From NCBI GenBank assembly GCA_006218025.1, contig VBWA01000029.1, forward strand, positions 19,566-83,565: a stretch of 64,000 nt of DNA, given 5' to 3'. Of this stretch, positions 28,243 through 37,682 are shown piece by piece (the stretch's first letter is position 1; each line of letters begins with the position of its first letter). The notes beneath the pieces were generated by a model, which was not told where the DNA came from, did not search any database, and was given only the letters and a program-made list of their open reading frames with translations. This stretch comes from Rhodocyclaceae bacterium. Lineage in GTDB: Bacteria > Pseudomonadota > Gammaproteobacteria > Burkholderiales > Rhodocyclaceae. The position numbers and the translations under genes are program-made.

Positions 28243-29148
28243 GTGCATCTGGATCGCTACGTCAACACCCTCGGCCGGCATTTGAAGGCCCGCTTCGGCC
28301 AGCGCGTGCGTAAGCTCGCGCTGCATGCCGGATTCACCTGCCCAAATCGCGACGGCACGATGGGTCACGGCGGCTGCACGTTTTGCAGCGTTCGCTCCTT
28401 CAATGAAGCCGATGCGGAAATCCCGGTGCATGAACAGCTTGCGGCGCGCAGGGCGGACCTGAAGCGCGCCCGCCGCTTTATCGCCTATTTCCAGGCCTAT
28501 ACCAGCACCTATGCGGAGGTGGAGGAATTGCACCGCCTCTATGCCGAGGCGACCCGCGAGTCCGATATCGTTGGTCTGTGCGTCGGCACCCGCCCCGATT
28601 GCGTGCCCGATACGGTGCTGGAGCTTCTCGCCGGTTATCGACGGCGCGGCTATGAGGTGTGGCTGGAACTGGGCCTGCAAAGCGCTCATGACGAAACGCT
28701 GCGCCGGATCAATCGAGGACACGGATTTGCTGCCTATGCGGATGCCGTTTCACGCGCCCATCGTTACGGCGTTCCTGTTTGCACGCATTTGATTCTCGGC
28801 CTGCCGGGGGAGTCGGCCGCGATGTGCCGCGAGACCCATCGCCGCGTGCTCGATCTCGGTGTCGGCGGCATCAAGCTGCATCCGCTGATGATCGTCAAGG
28901 GGAGCGCCATGGCGGCCCAGTACGTGCGCGGCGAACTGCAGGCGCCGCTGATCGGGGACTACGCCGGCACGGCGGCCGAACTGATCAGGCGCACGCCGCC
29001 GGACATCGTCTTTCACCGGGTGACGGCTACCGCCCGGGAACCGACGCTGATCGCGCCGGACTGGTGCCACACCTCATGGCCGGCGATCCATGCCATTTGC
29101 GAGGATTTGATTCGCAACGGCAGTCAGGGCTGCAACGCCGGGAGCTAG
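28243..29148 (+). CDS. Radical SAM protein, TIGR01212/YhcC family
   Basis: A 301-residue radical SAM protein from GTG 28243. The 4Fe-4S cysteines are in FTCPNRDGTMGHGGCTFC (residues ~28-45), a wider-spaced form of CxxxCxxC typical of the YhcC family. LELGLQSAHDETLRRINRGH and HLILGLPGES follow as substrate/SAM elements. Its precise reaction is not known. Its stop shares a CTAG with that of the convergent lplT (29145-29148). Confidence 0.9.
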   Translation: MHLDRYVNTLGRHLKARFGQRVRKLALHAGFTCPNRDGTMGHGGCTFCSVRSFNEADAEIPVHEQLAARRADLKRARRFIAYFQAYTSTYAEVEELHRLYAEATRESDIVGLCVGTRPDCVPDTVLELLAGYRRRGYEVWLELGLQSAHDETLRRINRGHGFAAYADAVSRAHRYGVPVCTHLILGLPGESAAMCRETHRRVLDLGVGGIKLHPLMIVKGSAMAAQYVRGELQAPLIGDYAGTAAELIRRTPPDIVFHRVTATAREPTLIAPDWCHTSWPAIHAICEDLIRNGSQGCNAGS

Positions 29149-30410
29149 TGGTGCGCCGCGTCGTCCAAGTGGGCCACGTCGTCGCGTTCGCGCTGGTTGA
29201 GCTCGTGCTGACGCTTGACCAGCCACATGGTTGCGGCGACGAACAGACCGAATAGAACGATGATCCAGTAGATCGACAGCTGGGCCTTGAGCAGCACCGA
29301 ATAGGTGCTGGTCATGATCAGGATCGAAAGATTCTCGTTGAAGTTCTGCACCGCGATGGAATGCCCCGCGCCCATTAGAATGTGGCCGCGATGTTGCAGC
29401 AGCGCATTCATGGGGACCACGAAGAAGCCGGAGAAAATTCCGATCAGGACCAGCAGCGGTGTCGCCAGCCACATGTCGCGCACGCCGATCATGACGATGA
29501 CGCCGACGCCCATGGCGATGCCGAGCGGGATCACGCGCACCGACTTTTTCAGGGTGATCATCCGCGCTGCGAGGATGGCGCCGATGGCCACGCCGACGGC
29601 GACCACGCCCTGCAGCATGCTGGCCTTGGACAGATCGAGATTCAGGGCGATCTTGGCCCATTCCAGCACGATGAACTGAAGCGTCGCGCCGGCGCCCCAG
29701 AACAGTGTGGTCACCGCCAACGAGATTTGACCGAGCTTGTCGCGCCAGAGCAGCTTCAGGCAGTGATTGAATTCATGGAACAGATAGATCGGGTTCTTTT
29801 TCAGCGGCTTGTGGTCGACGCCGGTATCCGGGATGTAGAGATTGAACAGCGCCGCGACGAGATAGAGCGCGCCGATGATGACGAGCGTCATCTCTGCCAC
29901 GGTATCGACCCCGGTTTCGATCACGGGAAAATCCATGGAGAGCAGGTTGTGTGCGATCTCCGGCCGGATCAGCGCACCGCCGAGTACCACGCCGAGGATG
30001 ATTGCGCCGACCGTGAGGCCCTCGATCCAGCCGTTGGCAACGACCAGCAGCCGGTGCGGCAGGTATTCGGTGAGGATGCCGTACTTGGCGGGCGAGTACG
30101 CGGCAGCCCCCAGCCCGACCACCGCGTAGGCCACCAGCGGATGCATGTCGAAGAACATCAGGCTGCAGCCAAAGACCTTGATGCCGTTGCTGATGAACAT
30201 GACCCGCCATTTCGGCATGGAATCGGCAAAGGCGCCGACGAAGGCAGCCAGAGCCACGTAGGAAACCGTGAAGAAGGTTTTCAGCAGGGGCTCGTATTCC
30301 GCCGGTGCGTGCATGTCGCGCAGGATGGCGATGGCGGCGATCAGCAGGGCGTTGTCGGCGAGCGCGGAAAAAAATTGCGCCGCCATGATGATGTAGAAAC
30401 CTTTGGTCAT
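29145..30410 (-). CDS. lplT: Lysophospholipid transporter LplT
   Basis: A 421-residue major-facilitator protein with 12 membrane segments. Recognisable parts are the start MTKGFYIIMAAQFFSALADNALLIAAIAIL and GFFVVPMNALLQHRGHILMGAGHSIAVQNFNEN. It flips lysophospholipids across the inner membrane; in E. coli it works with the Aas acyltransferase, which is absent here. It is divergent from the LysR gene and converges on the radical SAM gene. Confidence 0.93.
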   Translation of the reverse strand: MTKGFYIIMAAQFFSALADNALLIAAIAILRDMHAPAEYEPLLKTFFTVSYVALAAFVGAFADSMPKWRVMFISNGIKVFGCSLMFFDMHPLVAYAVVGLGAAAYSPAKYGILTEYLPHRLLVVANGWIEGLTVGAIILGVVLGGALIRPEIAHNLLSMDFPVIETGVDTVAEMTLVIIGALYLVAALFNLYIPDTGVDHKPLKKNPIYLFHEFNHCLKLLWRDKLGQISLAVTTLFWGAGATLQFIVLEWAKIALNLDLSKASMLQGVVAVGVAIGAILAARMITLKKSVRVIPLGIAMGVGVIVMIGVRDMWLATPLLVLIGIFSGFFVVPMNALLQHRGHILMGAGHSIAVQNFNENLSILIMTSTYSVLLKAQLSIYWIIVLFGLFVAATMWLVKRQHELNQRERDDVAHLDDAAHH

Positions 30411-30526
30411 TGGTCAGGCCGGTGGTCCGACCATATTTTCGCCTGCCGGTTTATATCACGAAAGGGTGGCATCACTTGTATGCTGCGGCGCCGCAATGGT
30501 CATAAATTGCGCTCATAGCCGGTGTT

Positions 30527-30546
30527 TTGTGATTGAATAGTCACAA
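30527..30546. promoter_or_regulatory. Palindromic operator-like site between lplT and the LysR gene
   Basis: TTGTGATTGAATAGTCACAA is a near-perfect inverted repeat (arms of 8, one mismatch, spacer of 4). It is 32 bases upstream of the LysR start and in the promoter region shared with lplT. LysR proteins usually bind such dyads, containing T-N11-A, to control themselves and the divergent gene. Confidence 0.5.
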
Positions 30547-30578
30547 TAGAACAATTCATCAATTCGGAGGTGGTAGGT

Positions 30579-31493
30579 ATGGCCGATCGCCGGCTCCAGG
30601 TTTTTCACGCGGTTGCCAAGCAGCTGTCATTCACCAAGGCAGCTGAAGTGCTGTTCATGACGCAACCAGCGGTGACTTTTCAGATCAAGCAGCTGGAAGA
30701 GCACTTCAACACGCGCTTGTTCGATCGCGGTCACGGGCGCATTGCACTCACGCCGGCAGGCGAGGTGGTGCTTGGCTATGCCGAAAGAATTCTCGGCCTG
30801 GGCGCGGAAATGGACGTGCGCCTGTCGGAATTGACCGGCGAGATCAGTGGCTCATTGATGGTCGGCGCTTCGACCACGATCGCCGAATTCATGCTGCCGG
30901 GGATTCTCGGTGAATTCAAGTCGACCTTTCCGGGCGTGCGCTCGCGCCTCATCGTCGGCAATTCGGAGTCGATCGAGAGTCGCGTCATGGAACACACCAT
31001 CGACATCGGCTTCATCGAGTCCCTTTCGCATGCGTCGAATCTGGAATGCGAGATTTGCTGCGACGACGAACTGGTGGTGATCTGCCATCCGCGCTTTCCC
31101 CTGGCACGGCACAAGGAACTGACGCCGCAGAAACTGCTGGGACATCCGTTCGTTTCACGCGAGCCCGGTTCCGGAACGCGCGAGTTCACCGAAAATTACC
31201 TGCGCAGTTCGGGGGTGCCACTCGATCAGATGAACGTGGTGATGGAACTCGGCAGCCCGATTGCACTCAATGGCGTGGTCGAAACCGGGCTGGGCTTCGC
31301 CATCGCTTCGCGTGCCTCGGTGAGCAAGGAGCAGCGTCTGGGCGACATTGTCGCGATACCGCTCAAGCCGCGCCTGATCCGCACGCTCTCGATGGTTTAT
31401 CCGAAAGAGAAATTCCGCTCGCGGCTGGTGGCCACCTTTGTCGAATTCGCATCCGCGCGGCTGCGTGCCCTGATTACCAAGAAGTCTGCATAG
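30579..31493 (+). CDS. LysR-family transcriptional regulator (CysL/CbbR-like)
   Basis: A 304-residue regulator starting at ATG 30579, eight bases after GGAGG; an in-frame GTG at 30570 is less likely. The winged helix is residues ~1-60 (LSFTKAAEVLFMTQPAVTFQIKQLEEHFNTRLFDR). The effector domain has GASTTIAEFMLPGILGEF and IDIGFIES, as in the CysL/CbbR group. The ligand is unknown. A palindromic site upstream and the divergent lplT suggest autoregulation and control of lplT. Confidence 0.9.
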   Translation: MADRRLQVFHAVAKQLSFTKAAEVLFMTQPAVTFQIKQLEEHFNTRLFDRGHGRIALTPAGEVVLGYAERILGLGAEMDVRLSELTGEISGSLMVGASTTIAEFMLPGILGEFKSTFPGVRSRLIVGNSESIESRVMEHTIDIGFIESLSHASNLECEICCDDELVVICHPRFPLARHKELTPQKLLGHPFVSREPGSGTREFTENYLRSSGVPLDQMNVVMELGSPIALNGVVETGLGFAIASRASVSKEQRLGDIVAIPLKPRLIRTLSMVYPKEKFRSRLVATFVEFASARLRALITKKSA

Positions 31494-31501
31494 GGCGGAA
31501 C

Positions 31502-32593
31502 ATGGCGCGACCGATACGCGCGCGGCTGGACTGGTCGGCGCTGCGCCACAATCACAATGTCGTGCGGCGCCATGCCGGCGGCGCCAGGATCTGGAGCGTG
31601 GTCAAGGCCGACGCCTACGGCCACGGCTTGTTGCCCGCGGCCCGTGCCTTGAACGAGGTCACCGACGGCTTTGCGCTGGTGGAACTCGAAGGCGCGATGG
31701 CGCTGCGCGATGCGGGAATTTCGCAGCCCATCCTGATGCTGGAAGGCCCTTATCAGCCCGATGAGTTGCCGCTGTACGGCGAACTCGAGCTGACTCCCGT
31801 GCTGCATACGACGTGGCAGGTCGACGCGCTGGTCGATGCCTGTCTGCCGATCCGCCTGCCGGTCTATCTGAAGCTCAATACCGGCATGAACCGCCTCGGC
31901 TTCAATGCCGATGAGTTCATCGAGGCACTGGCCAGGCTCGCTGCCGCAAATTGTGTCGGCTCCGTCACGCTGATGACGCATTTCGCCGATGCCGACGAAG
32001 CGCGTGGCATCGAGCAGCAACTCCAGCGGTTTCGGGTCATGGCGGGCAGCCGCGAGCTGCCCGTGTCGATGGCCAATTCCGCCGCCTTGCTGCGCTTCCC
32101 GGAGGCCCGGGGAGACTGGGTGCGCCCCGGCATCATGCTCTACGGTGCATCGCCGTTTCCGGCCATGCAAAGCGCCGCCGAACTCGATCTGCGGCCCGTG
32201 ATGACGCTCGAAAGCGAATTGATCGCCGTGCGCGAACTCGGTCCCGGCGACACGGTGGGCTACGGCAGCAGTTTCGTTGCCGATCGGGCCATGCGCATCG
32301 GCGTGGTGGCCTGCGGCTATGGCGACGGCTATCCGCGTCATGCACCGACCGGCACGCCGGTGCAGGTTGCCGGGCAGCGTACGCATACTCTGGGCCGCGT
32401 TTCGATGGACAAGATCTGCGTCGATCTGAGCGGGCTGTCGTCAGCAGTCGGCGTTGGCGATACGGTGACCTTGTGGGGCGGCGAGGGCGCCATGTACCTG
32501 CCCGCCGACGATGTGGCCACAGCAGCCGGCACCGTGGCCTATGAATTGTTCTGCGGCCTCGCCGCGCGTGTGCCGGTAATCGAAGTCGACTGA
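31502..32593 (+). CDS. alr: Alanine racemase
   Basis: A 363-residue fold-type III PLP enzyme from ATG 31502; the longer open frame runs back into the LysR gene. The PLP lysine lies in VVKADAYGHG (residue ~35). The catalytic Tyr region is MLYGASPF, with VGYGSSFVADRAMRIGVVACGYGDGYPR and GRVSMDKICVDLS downstream. It makes D-alanine for peptidoglycan. It is followed 4 bases later by radA. Confidence 0.95.
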   Translation: MARPIRARLDWSALRHNHNVVRRHAGGARIWSVVKADAYGHGLLPAARALNEVTDGFALVELEGAMALRDAGISQPILMLEGPYQPDELPLYGELELTPVLHTTWQVDALVDACLPIRLPVYLKLNTGMNRLGFNADEFIEALARLAAANCVGSVTLMTHFADADEARGIEQQLQRFRVMAGSRELPVSMANSAALLRFPEARGDWVRPGIMLYGASPFPAMQSAAELDLRPVMTLESELIAVRELGPGDTVGYGSSFVADRAMRIGVVACGYGDGYPRHAPTGTPVQVAGQRTHTLGRVSMDKICVDLSGLSSAVGVGDTVTLWGGEGAMYLPADDVATAAGTVAYELFCGLAARVPVIEVD

Positions 32594-32597
32594 TCCG

Positions 32598-33965
32598 ATG
32601 GCCAAGGCAAAGACGCAGTACAGCTGCACCGAGTGCGGCGCCAGTTCGCCCAAGTGGCAGGGCCAATGTCCCGGCTGCGGACAGTGGAACACCCTGGTCG
32701 AGGCGGTGATCGAAACGGCGCAGCCGGCCGGGCGCAACTTTGCCGCGCTGGGCGGCGCCAGCGGCGTGCAGACGCTGGCGGAGATTCGTCCGCGTGAAGA
32801 GCCGCGCCAGCCCACCGGAGTCGAGGAGTTCGACCGCGTGCTGGGCGGCGGACTGGTGGCCGGCGGCGTGGTGTTGATCGGCGGCGATCCCGGCATCGGC
32901 AAGTCGACGCTGCTGTTGCAAGCCCTGGCACGCCTGGCCCAGGCCAGCGAGAACGTGCTCTATGTTTCCGGTGAGGAATCGGGCGAGCAGGTGGCTTTGC
33001 GCGCGAGGCGTTTGCAGCTCGATGTCGGCCGCATGCAGTTGCTGGCCGAGATCAATCTGGAAAAGATCCTTGCGACGCTGGTCAGTCTGCGCCCGGCGGT
33101 GGCGGTGATCGACTCGATCCAGACGGTATGGTCGGACGCCCTGCAATCGGCGCCGGGATCGGTGGCGCAGGTGCGCGAGTGCGCGGCGCAGCTGACGCGC
33201 TTCGCCAAGCAGAGCGGCACCTGCGTGATCCTCGTCGGCCATGTCACCAAGGAAGGCAGCCTGGCCGGTCCGCGGGTACTCGAGCACATGGTCGACACCG
33301 TGCTCTACTTCGAAGGCGACACGCATTCGAGCTTTCGGCTGGTGCGTGCGGTGAAGAACCGTTTTGGCGCGGTCAATGAACTCGGCGTGTTCGCCATGAC
33401 CGACAAGGGCCTGCGCGGCGTCGCCAACCCGTCGGCGCTGTTCCTCTCGCAGCACTCGCTCGACGTGGCAGGTTCCTGCGTGCTGTGCACCCAGGAAGGC
33501 ACGCGGCCTTTGCTGGTGGAAATCCAGGCGCTGGTCGACAGCTCGCAGGCGCCGAGTCCGCGCCGGTTGACGGTGGGGCTCGAACAGAATCGACTGGCGA
33601 TGCTGCTGGCGGTATTGCATCGTCATGCCGGCATCGTCTGCGGCGACCAGGACGTGTTCGTCAATGCGGTCGGCGGTGTCAAGATCGCCGAGCCGGCGGC
33701 CGATCTGGCCGTGTTGCTGGCCATCGTTTCCTCGCTGCGCAACAAGCCGCTGCCGGGCAAGCTGGTGGTCTTCGGCGAGGTCGGCCTCGCCGGCGAAATC
33801 CGCCCTGCACCGCGCGGCCAGGAACGCCTCAAGGAAGCCGCCAAACTCGGCTTCACCCATGCCATCGTGCCCAAGGCGAATGCGCCGCGGCAGGCCATCA
33901 AGGGCATCGAGGTCATCGCGCTCGATCGCGTCGAGCAGGCTATCGAGCAGATGCGGGCGTGGTAA
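32598..33965 (+). CDS. radA: DNA repair protein RadA
   Basis: A 455-residue protein. The N-terminal zinc finger is CTECGASSPKWQGQCPGCG, Walker A is GGDPGIGKST, the KNRFG motif is in VKNRFGAVNELGVF, and the Lon-like domain occupies residues ~280-455. It is a hexameric helicase that extends branch migration during recombination. It follows alr, an order seen in several Betaproteobacteria. Confidence 0.96.
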   Translation: MAKAKTQYSCTECGASSPKWQGQCPGCGQWNTLVEAVIETAQPAGRNFAALGGASGVQTLAEIRPREEPRQPTGVEEFDRVLGGGLVAGGVVLIGGDPGIGKSTLLLQALARLAQASENVLYVSGEESGEQVALRARRLQLDVGRMQLLAEINLEKILATLVSLRPAVAVIDSIQTVWSDALQSAPGSVAQVRECAAQLTRFAKQSGTCVILVGHVTKEGSLAGPRVLEHMVDTVLYFEGDTHSSFRLVRAVKNRFGAVNELGVFAMTDKGLRGVANPSALFLSQHSLDVAGSCVLCTQEGTRPLLVEIQALVDSSQAPSPRRLTVGLEQNRLAMLLAVLHRHAGIVCGDQDVFVNAVGGVKIAEPAADLAVLLAIVSSLRNKPLPGKLVVFGEVGLAGEIRPAPRGQERLKEAAKLGFTHAIVPKANAPRQAIKGIEVIALDRVEQAIEQMRAW

Positions 33966-33970
33966 ATCCA

Positions 33971-36472
33971 ATGTCATCGCTGCGTCTCGCCTTGCGCATG
34001 CTCGCCCGCGACTGGCGCGCCGGCGAACTGACGGTGCTCGGCATTGCGCTGCTGCTGGCCGTCGCCGCGCTGACCAGCGTCGGCTTTCTGACCGACCGCG
34101 TCGAGCAGGCGCTGAAGCTCGAATCGCACCAGTTGCTCGGCGGCGATCTGCTGCTGACCGCCGATCATCCCTGGGCCGATGGTTTTCGCCGGGAAGCCGC
34201 GGCGCGCGGCCTGCGCCAGGCCGAGAGCGCCACCTTCCCGAGCATGGTGAGTTTGGGCGACGCCACCATGCTCGCCGAAATCAAGGCCGTGTCGGCGGAC
34301 TATCCCTTGCGCGGAGCCTTGCGCACGGCTCCGGTGCTCAATGCGCCCGACGTCGAAATGAATGGCGCCACCGGGCGCGTACCGAAGGCCGGTGAAGCCT
34401 GGCCCGACGAACGCCTGGCGACGACCTTGAGTCTCGCTCCGGGCACCTCGCTCGCGCTCGGCAAGATCGCGGTGGTCAGCGGCCCGGTGCTGACGCTGGA
34501 ACCCGATCGCGGCATGAACGTGTTCGCGCTGGCGCCGCGCCTGATGATCAATCTGGCCGATCTGCCGGCGACCGGCCTGATCCAGAGCGGCAGCCGGATC
34601 AGCTATCGCCTGCACCTGGCCGGCGAGGCTGCCGCAGTGACGGCCTATGAGGCCTGGGCGAAATCGCAACTCGGGCGCGGCGAAAAGATCGAAAGCCTCG
34701 ACAACGCGCGGCCCGAGATTCGCAACGTGACCGAGCGGGCGCAACGCTTTCTGCGCCTGGCCGCGCTGCTGGCCGTGATTCTTGCCGCGGTGGCCGTGGC
34801 GCTGGCGGCCGAGCGCTACATGCGGCGCCATCTCGACGGCTGCGCGGTGATGCGCTGCATGGGCGCCTCGGGTCCGCAACTGCTGCTGATTCACGGCGGC
34901 GAATTCATGCTGTTCGGTTTGGCTGCAACGCTGGCTGGCTGCCTTGCCGGCTTTGCCGTGCAGGGCGCCCTGCAGCAACTGCTGGCGGGCCTGATGGTGA
35001 CGAAGCTGCCCGCACCTTCGCTGCTGCCCTGGCTGCACGGCTTGCTGGTGGGGCTGACGCTGATCATCGGCTTCGCCCTGCCGCCCCTGCTGCGTTTGAA
35101 GCGCGTGCCGACCATACGCGTGCTGCGCCGCGAGTGGAGCGGGTCGGAACCCGCTTCGATCGGCGCCTACCTTCTGGGCGCACTGGTGCTGGCCGCACTG
35201 ATGCTGTGGATGGCGGGGGAACTGCGCCTGGGACTGATCGTGCTGGCAGGATTCCTCATCGCGCTCGGCTTCTTCGCCCTGATGGCGCGCCTGCTGCTGG
35301 CCGCGCTGGGACGGCTGCGTCCGTCGGGCAGGGGCTATGGCTGGCGTCATGGACTGGTCAATCTGCGTCGGCGCCTGGCGGCAACCATGGTGCAGGCGGT
35401 GGCGCTGGCCCTGGGCCTCACCGCCTTGCTGCTGCTTACGGTGGCGCGCGGCGATCTGCTCGACAGCTGGCTGGCCCGCGTTCCGGCCGATGCGCCGAAT
35501 CGATTCGCGATCAACATCCAGCCCGATCAGCGTGTCGCCATCGCCGACTTCTTCAAGGCGCGCGGGCTGCCGACGCCGGAACTGGAGCCGATGGTGCGCG
35601 GCCGTCTGGTGCAGGTCAATGCCCAGCGGGTCGGACCGGAGACCTATGCCGACGATCGCGCCCAACGCCTCGTCGATCGGGAATTCAATCTGTCGTGGTC
35701 GGCCCGGCTTCCCGCCGGCAACACGGTCAGTGGCGGGCGCTGGCATGGCGCCACGCAGGCGGCGGAGTTCTCGGTGGAACAGGGTCTGGCCGAGACGCTG
35801 AATCTGAAACTGGGCGATCGCCTGCTCTACGACATCGCCGGCAACCGGGTCGAGGCGGTGATCACCAGTCTCAGGAAGCTCGACTGGGATTCGATGCGCG
35901 TCAATTTTTTCGTCATGTCGCCGCCCGGCGTGCTCGACAATTTTCCGGTCAGCTACATCACCAGCTTTCATCTGCCGGCCGATAAGGCCGGCGCCATTCC
36001 CGAACTGGTGCGCGCCTTTCCCAACCTCACCGTGATCGATGTCGCGGCTTTGGTCAAGCAGCTGCATGCGACGATCGACCAGGTCGCCCGCGCCGTGCAA
36101 CTGGTGTTCGGCTTCGCCGTGCTGGCCGGGCTGGCGGTGCTCTACGCGGCGCTGCAAGCCAGCAGCGACGAACGCCGCCACGAACTGGCCGTGCTGCGCG
36201 CCCTGGGCGCCCGCAGCCGGCAGTTGTCCGCTGCGCTGCTCGCCGAGTTCGCCGCGCTCGGCGCGCTTGCCGGCCTGCTCGCCGGCATCGCCGCCAGCCT
36301 CATCGGCTGGGGTCTGGCGCGCTTTGCCTTCCGCCTCGACTACCTGCCGCAGCCGCAACTGTGGCTCATCGGTCTGCTGGCCGGCACCGTGCTGGTGGTT
36401 GTAGCCGGCTGGCTCGGCGCGTCCTCGATGCTGCGCCAGTCGGCGCTGCCGGCCCTGAGGGCGGCGCAGTAA
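33971..36472 (+). CDS. ABC transporter permease of the FtsX/YbbP type
   Basis: An 833-residue membrane protein from ATG 33971. A first membrane segment near residue 25 is followed by a large periplasmic domain, and two FtsX cores appear at residues ~260-390 and ~700-830, with a second periplasmic domain between. The C-terminal DERRHELAVLRALGARSRQL is the MacB/FtsX coupling motif. Proteins of this size resemble YbbP, which pairs with the ATPase YbbA and an esterase; no ATPase gene lies next to it here. Confidence 0.88.
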   Translation: MSSLRLALRMLARDWRAGELTVLGIALLLAVAALTSVGFLTDRVEQALKLESHQLLGGDLLLTADHPWADGFRREAAARGLRQAESATFPSMVSLGDATMLAEIKAVSADYPLRGALRTAPVLNAPDVEMNGATGRVPKAGEAWPDERLATTLSLAPGTSLALGKIAVVSGPVLTLEPDRGMNVFALAPRLMINLADLPATGLIQSGSRISYRLHLAGEAAAVTAYEAWAKSQLGRGEKIESLDNARPEIRNVTERAQRFLRLAALLAVILAAVAVALAAERYMRRHLDGCAVMRCMGASGPQLLLIHGGEFMLFGLAATLAGCLAGFAVQGALQQLLAGLMVTKLPAPSLLPWLHGLLVGLTLIIGFALPPLLRLKRVPTIRVLRREWSGSEPASIGAYLLGALVLAALMLWMAGELRLGLIVLAGFLIALGFFALMARLLLAALGRLRPSGRGYGWRHGLVNLRRRLAATMVQAVALALGLTALLLLTVARGDLLDSWLARVPADAPNRFAINIQPDQRVAIADFFKARGLPTPELEPMVRGRLVQVNAQRVGPETYADDRAQRLVDREFNLSWSARLPAGNTVSGGRWHGATQAAEFSVEQGLAETLNLKLGDRLLYDIAGNRVEAVITSLRKLDWDSMRVNFFVMSPPGVLDNFPVSYITSFHLPADKAGAIPELVRAFPNLTVIDVAALVKQLHATIDQVARAVQLVFGFAVLAGLAVLYAALQASSDERRHELAVLRALGARSRQLSAALLAEFAALGALAGLLAGIAASLIGWGLARFAFRLDYLPQPQLWLIGLLAGTVLVVVAGWLGASSMLRQSALPALRAAQ

Positions 36473-36593
36473 GGCTATTCGCCGGTAGCGCCGGGCTTGC
36501 GACGGTTGACGCCGCGCCGGGCGTGGTCAAGAATGCCATCGTCCCGCAATAAACAATTTGAGGCCCGGTCGGGGCTGCGCAAGGAGGTTCGTG

Positions 36594-37022
36594 GTGAAAC
36601 GTATCCTGATGCTGTTGTGCTGTGCGATGTCTGCGGCGGCGTTGGCCGGGCCGCTTGACGAAAGGAAGGCCGCGGCTCACCTGCAGGCGATTGCCGCGGG
36701 CAATGTCGATGCGCTGATGGCCGACTACGCGGACGATGCCTATCTGGATTGGGTGGGCGGGCCGCTCGATGGCCGCTACCGCGGCAAGGTCGAGATTCGC
36801 CAGATGTGGACCAAGTTCGTTGTCGGCAATGACGGGCAGCCGCGTCCGGTGCGTGCCGGAAAGCTTTCCGCTCGTGCCAACCCGAAAGGCGTATCGCTCG
36901 AAGCCGAGGCCGAATATGGCGGCAAGACGCCGGTCAAGGCATGGCATGTGCTGGTCTATCGCGATGGCGTGTTGACTACCGAAATATGGCAGATCGCGCC
37001 GGCCATCAAAGTCGGCGACTGA
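36594..37022 (+). CDS. Periplasmic NTF2/SnoaL-like protein
   Basis: A 142-residue protein. GTG 36594 is chosen because AAGGAGG at 36581-36587 is well spaced from it. The signal peptide (residues 1-18, ending ALA) is followed by a cone-shaped NTF2-like domain: LQAIAAGNVDALMADYADDAYLDW, then GRYRGKVEIRQMWTKF. The ligand is unknown. Its stop overlaps the next gene, so it is probably one operon with the cupredoxin and the c-di-GMP enzyme. Confidence 0.75.
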   Translation: MKRILMLLCCAMSAAALAGPLDERKAAAHLQAIAAGNVDALMADYADDAYLDWVGGPLDGRYRGKVEIRQMWTKFVVGNDGQPRPVRAGKLSARANPKGVSLEAEAEYGGKTPVKAWHVLVYRDGVLTTEIWQIAPAIKVGD

Positions 37023-37651
37023 CTTCGCCTCCGGTACTGCTTGCGCTGCTGCTGGCTTGGGCCGGCGCTGCGGGTGCGGCGAGCCTGACCGCTGCCGTCA
37101 GAACGTCGGCGGGCGCGCCCGTCAAGGATGCTGCGATCATTCTCGAGCCGACAGGCAGAACACCGCCACCCGTGCGTGCGCGCGCAACCATCGAGCAGCG
37201 TGACCGGGAATTCATCCCATACCTGAGCATCGTGCGGAAGGGAACGTCGATCGAATTCCCCAACCACGATCCGGTCAAGCACCACATCTACTCCTTCTCG
37301 CCGGCAAAGGTCTTCGAGATCAAGCTCTACGCCGGCAAGTCGGTCAATCCCGTGGTCTTCGACAAGACCGGGGAAGTCGTGCTCGGTTGCAACATCCACG
37401 ACTGGATGGCCGCCCATGTCCTCGTGGTCGATACGCCCTGGTTCGCGAAAACCGGTGCCGACGGCCTTGCGCGAATAGACGGTGTGCCGGCGGGCACCTA
37501 TCGCCTGCGTCTTTGGCATCCGCGGCAGAAGGTGGCCACGCCAGACAGGGACCTGAGTCTCGGTGCCGCTGTGCGCCGCATCGAGTTCACGGTCGACCTG
37601 ACGCCTCGCCTCATCGTGCCCAAGCCGCCGCTGGACGCCGGCGGCTATTGA
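36986..37651 (+). CDS. Exported cupredoxin-like (plastocyanin/methylamine-utilisation type) protein
   Basis: About 221 residues from ATG 36986, within the end of the preceding gene; the hydrophobic signal segment LLALLLAWAGAAGAA is preceded by a Arg-containing n-region. Type 1 copper ligands appear as His in VKHHIY, then Cys, His and Met in GCNIHDWM. A carboxypeptidase-like tail (LARIDGVPAGTYRLRLWHP) follows. It probably carries electrons or copper in the periplasm. It stands directly before a membrane c-di-GMP enzyme gene. Confidence 0.8.
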   Translation: MADRAGHQSRRLTSPPVLLALLLAWAGAAGAASLTAAVRTSAGAPVKDAAIILEPTGRTPPPVRARATIEQRDREFIPYLSIVRKGTSIEFPNHDPVKHHIYSFSPAKVFEIKLYAGKSVNPVVFDKTGEVVLGCNIHDWMAAHVLVVDTPWFAKTGADGLARIDGVPAGTYRLRLWHPRQKVATPDRDLSLGAAVRRIEFTVDLTPRLIVPKPPLDAGGY

Positions 37652-37682
37652 TGTCCGTTTCTGCCGGATAGATTCTTGAGCG

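Noticed and set aside
33974..36358. 794-codon open frame antisense to the FtsX-like permease
   Set aside because: The plus-strand frame has membrane segments and coupling motifs; the antisense product is low-complexity Gln/Arg-rich.
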